64,000 nt of DNA from Sisyra terminalis (Eukaryota; Arthropoda; Insecta; Neuroptera; Sisyridae), in contig OY292277.1 of the NCBI GenBank assembly GCA_958496175.1, positions 47,379,050-47,443,049 of the forward strand, given 5' to 3'. The notes under the pieces are model-generated. The model worked only from the letters and a program-made list of their open reading frames with translations, was not told where the DNA came from and did no database searches. A program made the position numbers and the translations under genes. Shown here piece by piece: positions 63,164 through 64,000 of this stretch; position 1 is the stretch's first letter; the number at the start of each line of letters is the position of its first letter.

Positions 63164-64000
63164 TGATAGTAGAAGGGTTTTATATCATTAACAACTTTAA
63201 TTTTTCGCCAAATCATTAGAGCTACTTCTTAATGATTGTCATATTTAAAAAAATATGAAAAATTTAACAAAAATAATGATGATTTAGTAAAACCTTTGTT
63301 ATTTTTTACATTAAATATTCTGAGAATTTTATACAGAATATTTATTACTACTAATAGTATAAGTACTTAACCAGCAATTGAATAAATATATAGTTTCAAA
63401 CAAATGCTTATATTGAATAGCAGTAACGATATACTATTTATATTATAACTTTATAAATTAAATATTTATTTAATATTTGGCTTAAATATTTGTTTTAATA
63501 ATTAGAACTATGCAAAAAATGGGATTAATAATATAAAAGAGGTACAGTCATTGTCAAAATTTTGGTACATTTTTTAAAGTCACCTATTAGTTGTAAAATT
63601 TATGTATTTAGTGAAAAGTTTTAAAGGATTTCTATCAATATAATGCCTATTTTGTATTAAGACTTGCCTTTTATTCATTGATATTCAACAATTTATAAAA
63701 ATCAGAATTCGGTGCATCATGCCATTATAGCTCCTTAACTTGAAGAGTAAATTTTTAAGGGAAGATTTTAAGTTTTAAACTTTAAAACTTATGTTTCCAG
63801 GAATAAAATTTTATGTGATTATATAGAAACTTTAAAGCAAGCAATTCTTGTACAAATTTCATTCACATTTGCCATTCATATTTGCGTTGGTAGACCGAAG
63901 ACATCTACGAAGCATTACTTAAAAACAGTCATTACTTGAACGGATGGTTTCGGTCTAATGATTCAAGAAAAAATCTATTAATTAATGAATTGGTATCGTA
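63164..64000. other. AT-rich intron to the window edge, nothing recognised
   Basis: No exon, RNA or repeat signal seen. Confidence 0.45.

Larger units (their letters stand above)
37574..64000 (+). other. Dll intron 2, running past the window end
   Basis: Starts at GTAAAT directly after homeodomain codon 44. No + strand sequence encoding VKIWFQNRR was found, so the intron is at least 26.4 kb. It holds hAT-like, fold-back and LINE remnants, several tandem repeats and a perfect long palindrome, listed separately. Confidence 0.7.

Overview
This window looks like part of an insect nuclear genome, AT-rich with very large introns; a beetle or similar insect is my guess and is not proven. The only host gene I can support is Distal-less (Dll/Dlx class homeobox) on the + strand. 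Its first recognised coding exon is at 16263-16581 and the first 44 homeodomain residues are in a second exon at 37341-37573. The phase-1 splice between them reads through correctly. The second exon stops exactly between homeodomain positions 44 and 45, so the exon encoding VKIWFQNRRSKYKK must lie beyond base 64000; I searched for it in intron 2 and did not find it. Intron 1 is 20.8 kb and intron 2 is longer than 26.4 kb.

Layout. 1-4260: old tandem arrays with roughly 400-bp, 345-bp and 590-bp periods. 6660-11380: transposon remnants, including two long fold-back elements. 12350-13420: a tandem array with a ~350-bp period. 14050-14285: an inverted-repeat element. 14740-16262: a GC-richer Dll upstream/5'UTR region. 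16582-37340 (intron 1): a dead mariner, a dead hAT with 8-bp target duplication, LINE RNase H debris and a perfect 755-bp duplication. 37574-64000 (intron 2): a hAT-like element 95 bp after the homeodomain exon, a perfect 499-bp-arm palindrome, a third fold-back element, tandem repeats and LINE reverse-transcriptase debris.

The most unusual signal is a set of short inserts (about 180-380 bp) from at least four unrelated-looking sequence families. They share one small structured core: CTGATGA (or a one-base variant), one extra base, a hairpin whose two sides change together between families, then GAAA. Several sit between clean direct repeats of 9-17 bp (41 bp in one case), so they are mobile. 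The core resembles a hammerhead ribozyme, as known from Penelope-like elements and retrozymes, but the extra base before the hairpin departs from the canonical fold, so catalytic activity is only a hypothesis. Two of the inserts are head-to-head inverted dimers.

No tRNA, rRNA, CRISPR or other host protein-coding gene was recognised. Almost all other open frames are short and fall in AT-rich intron, intergenic or transposon sequence.
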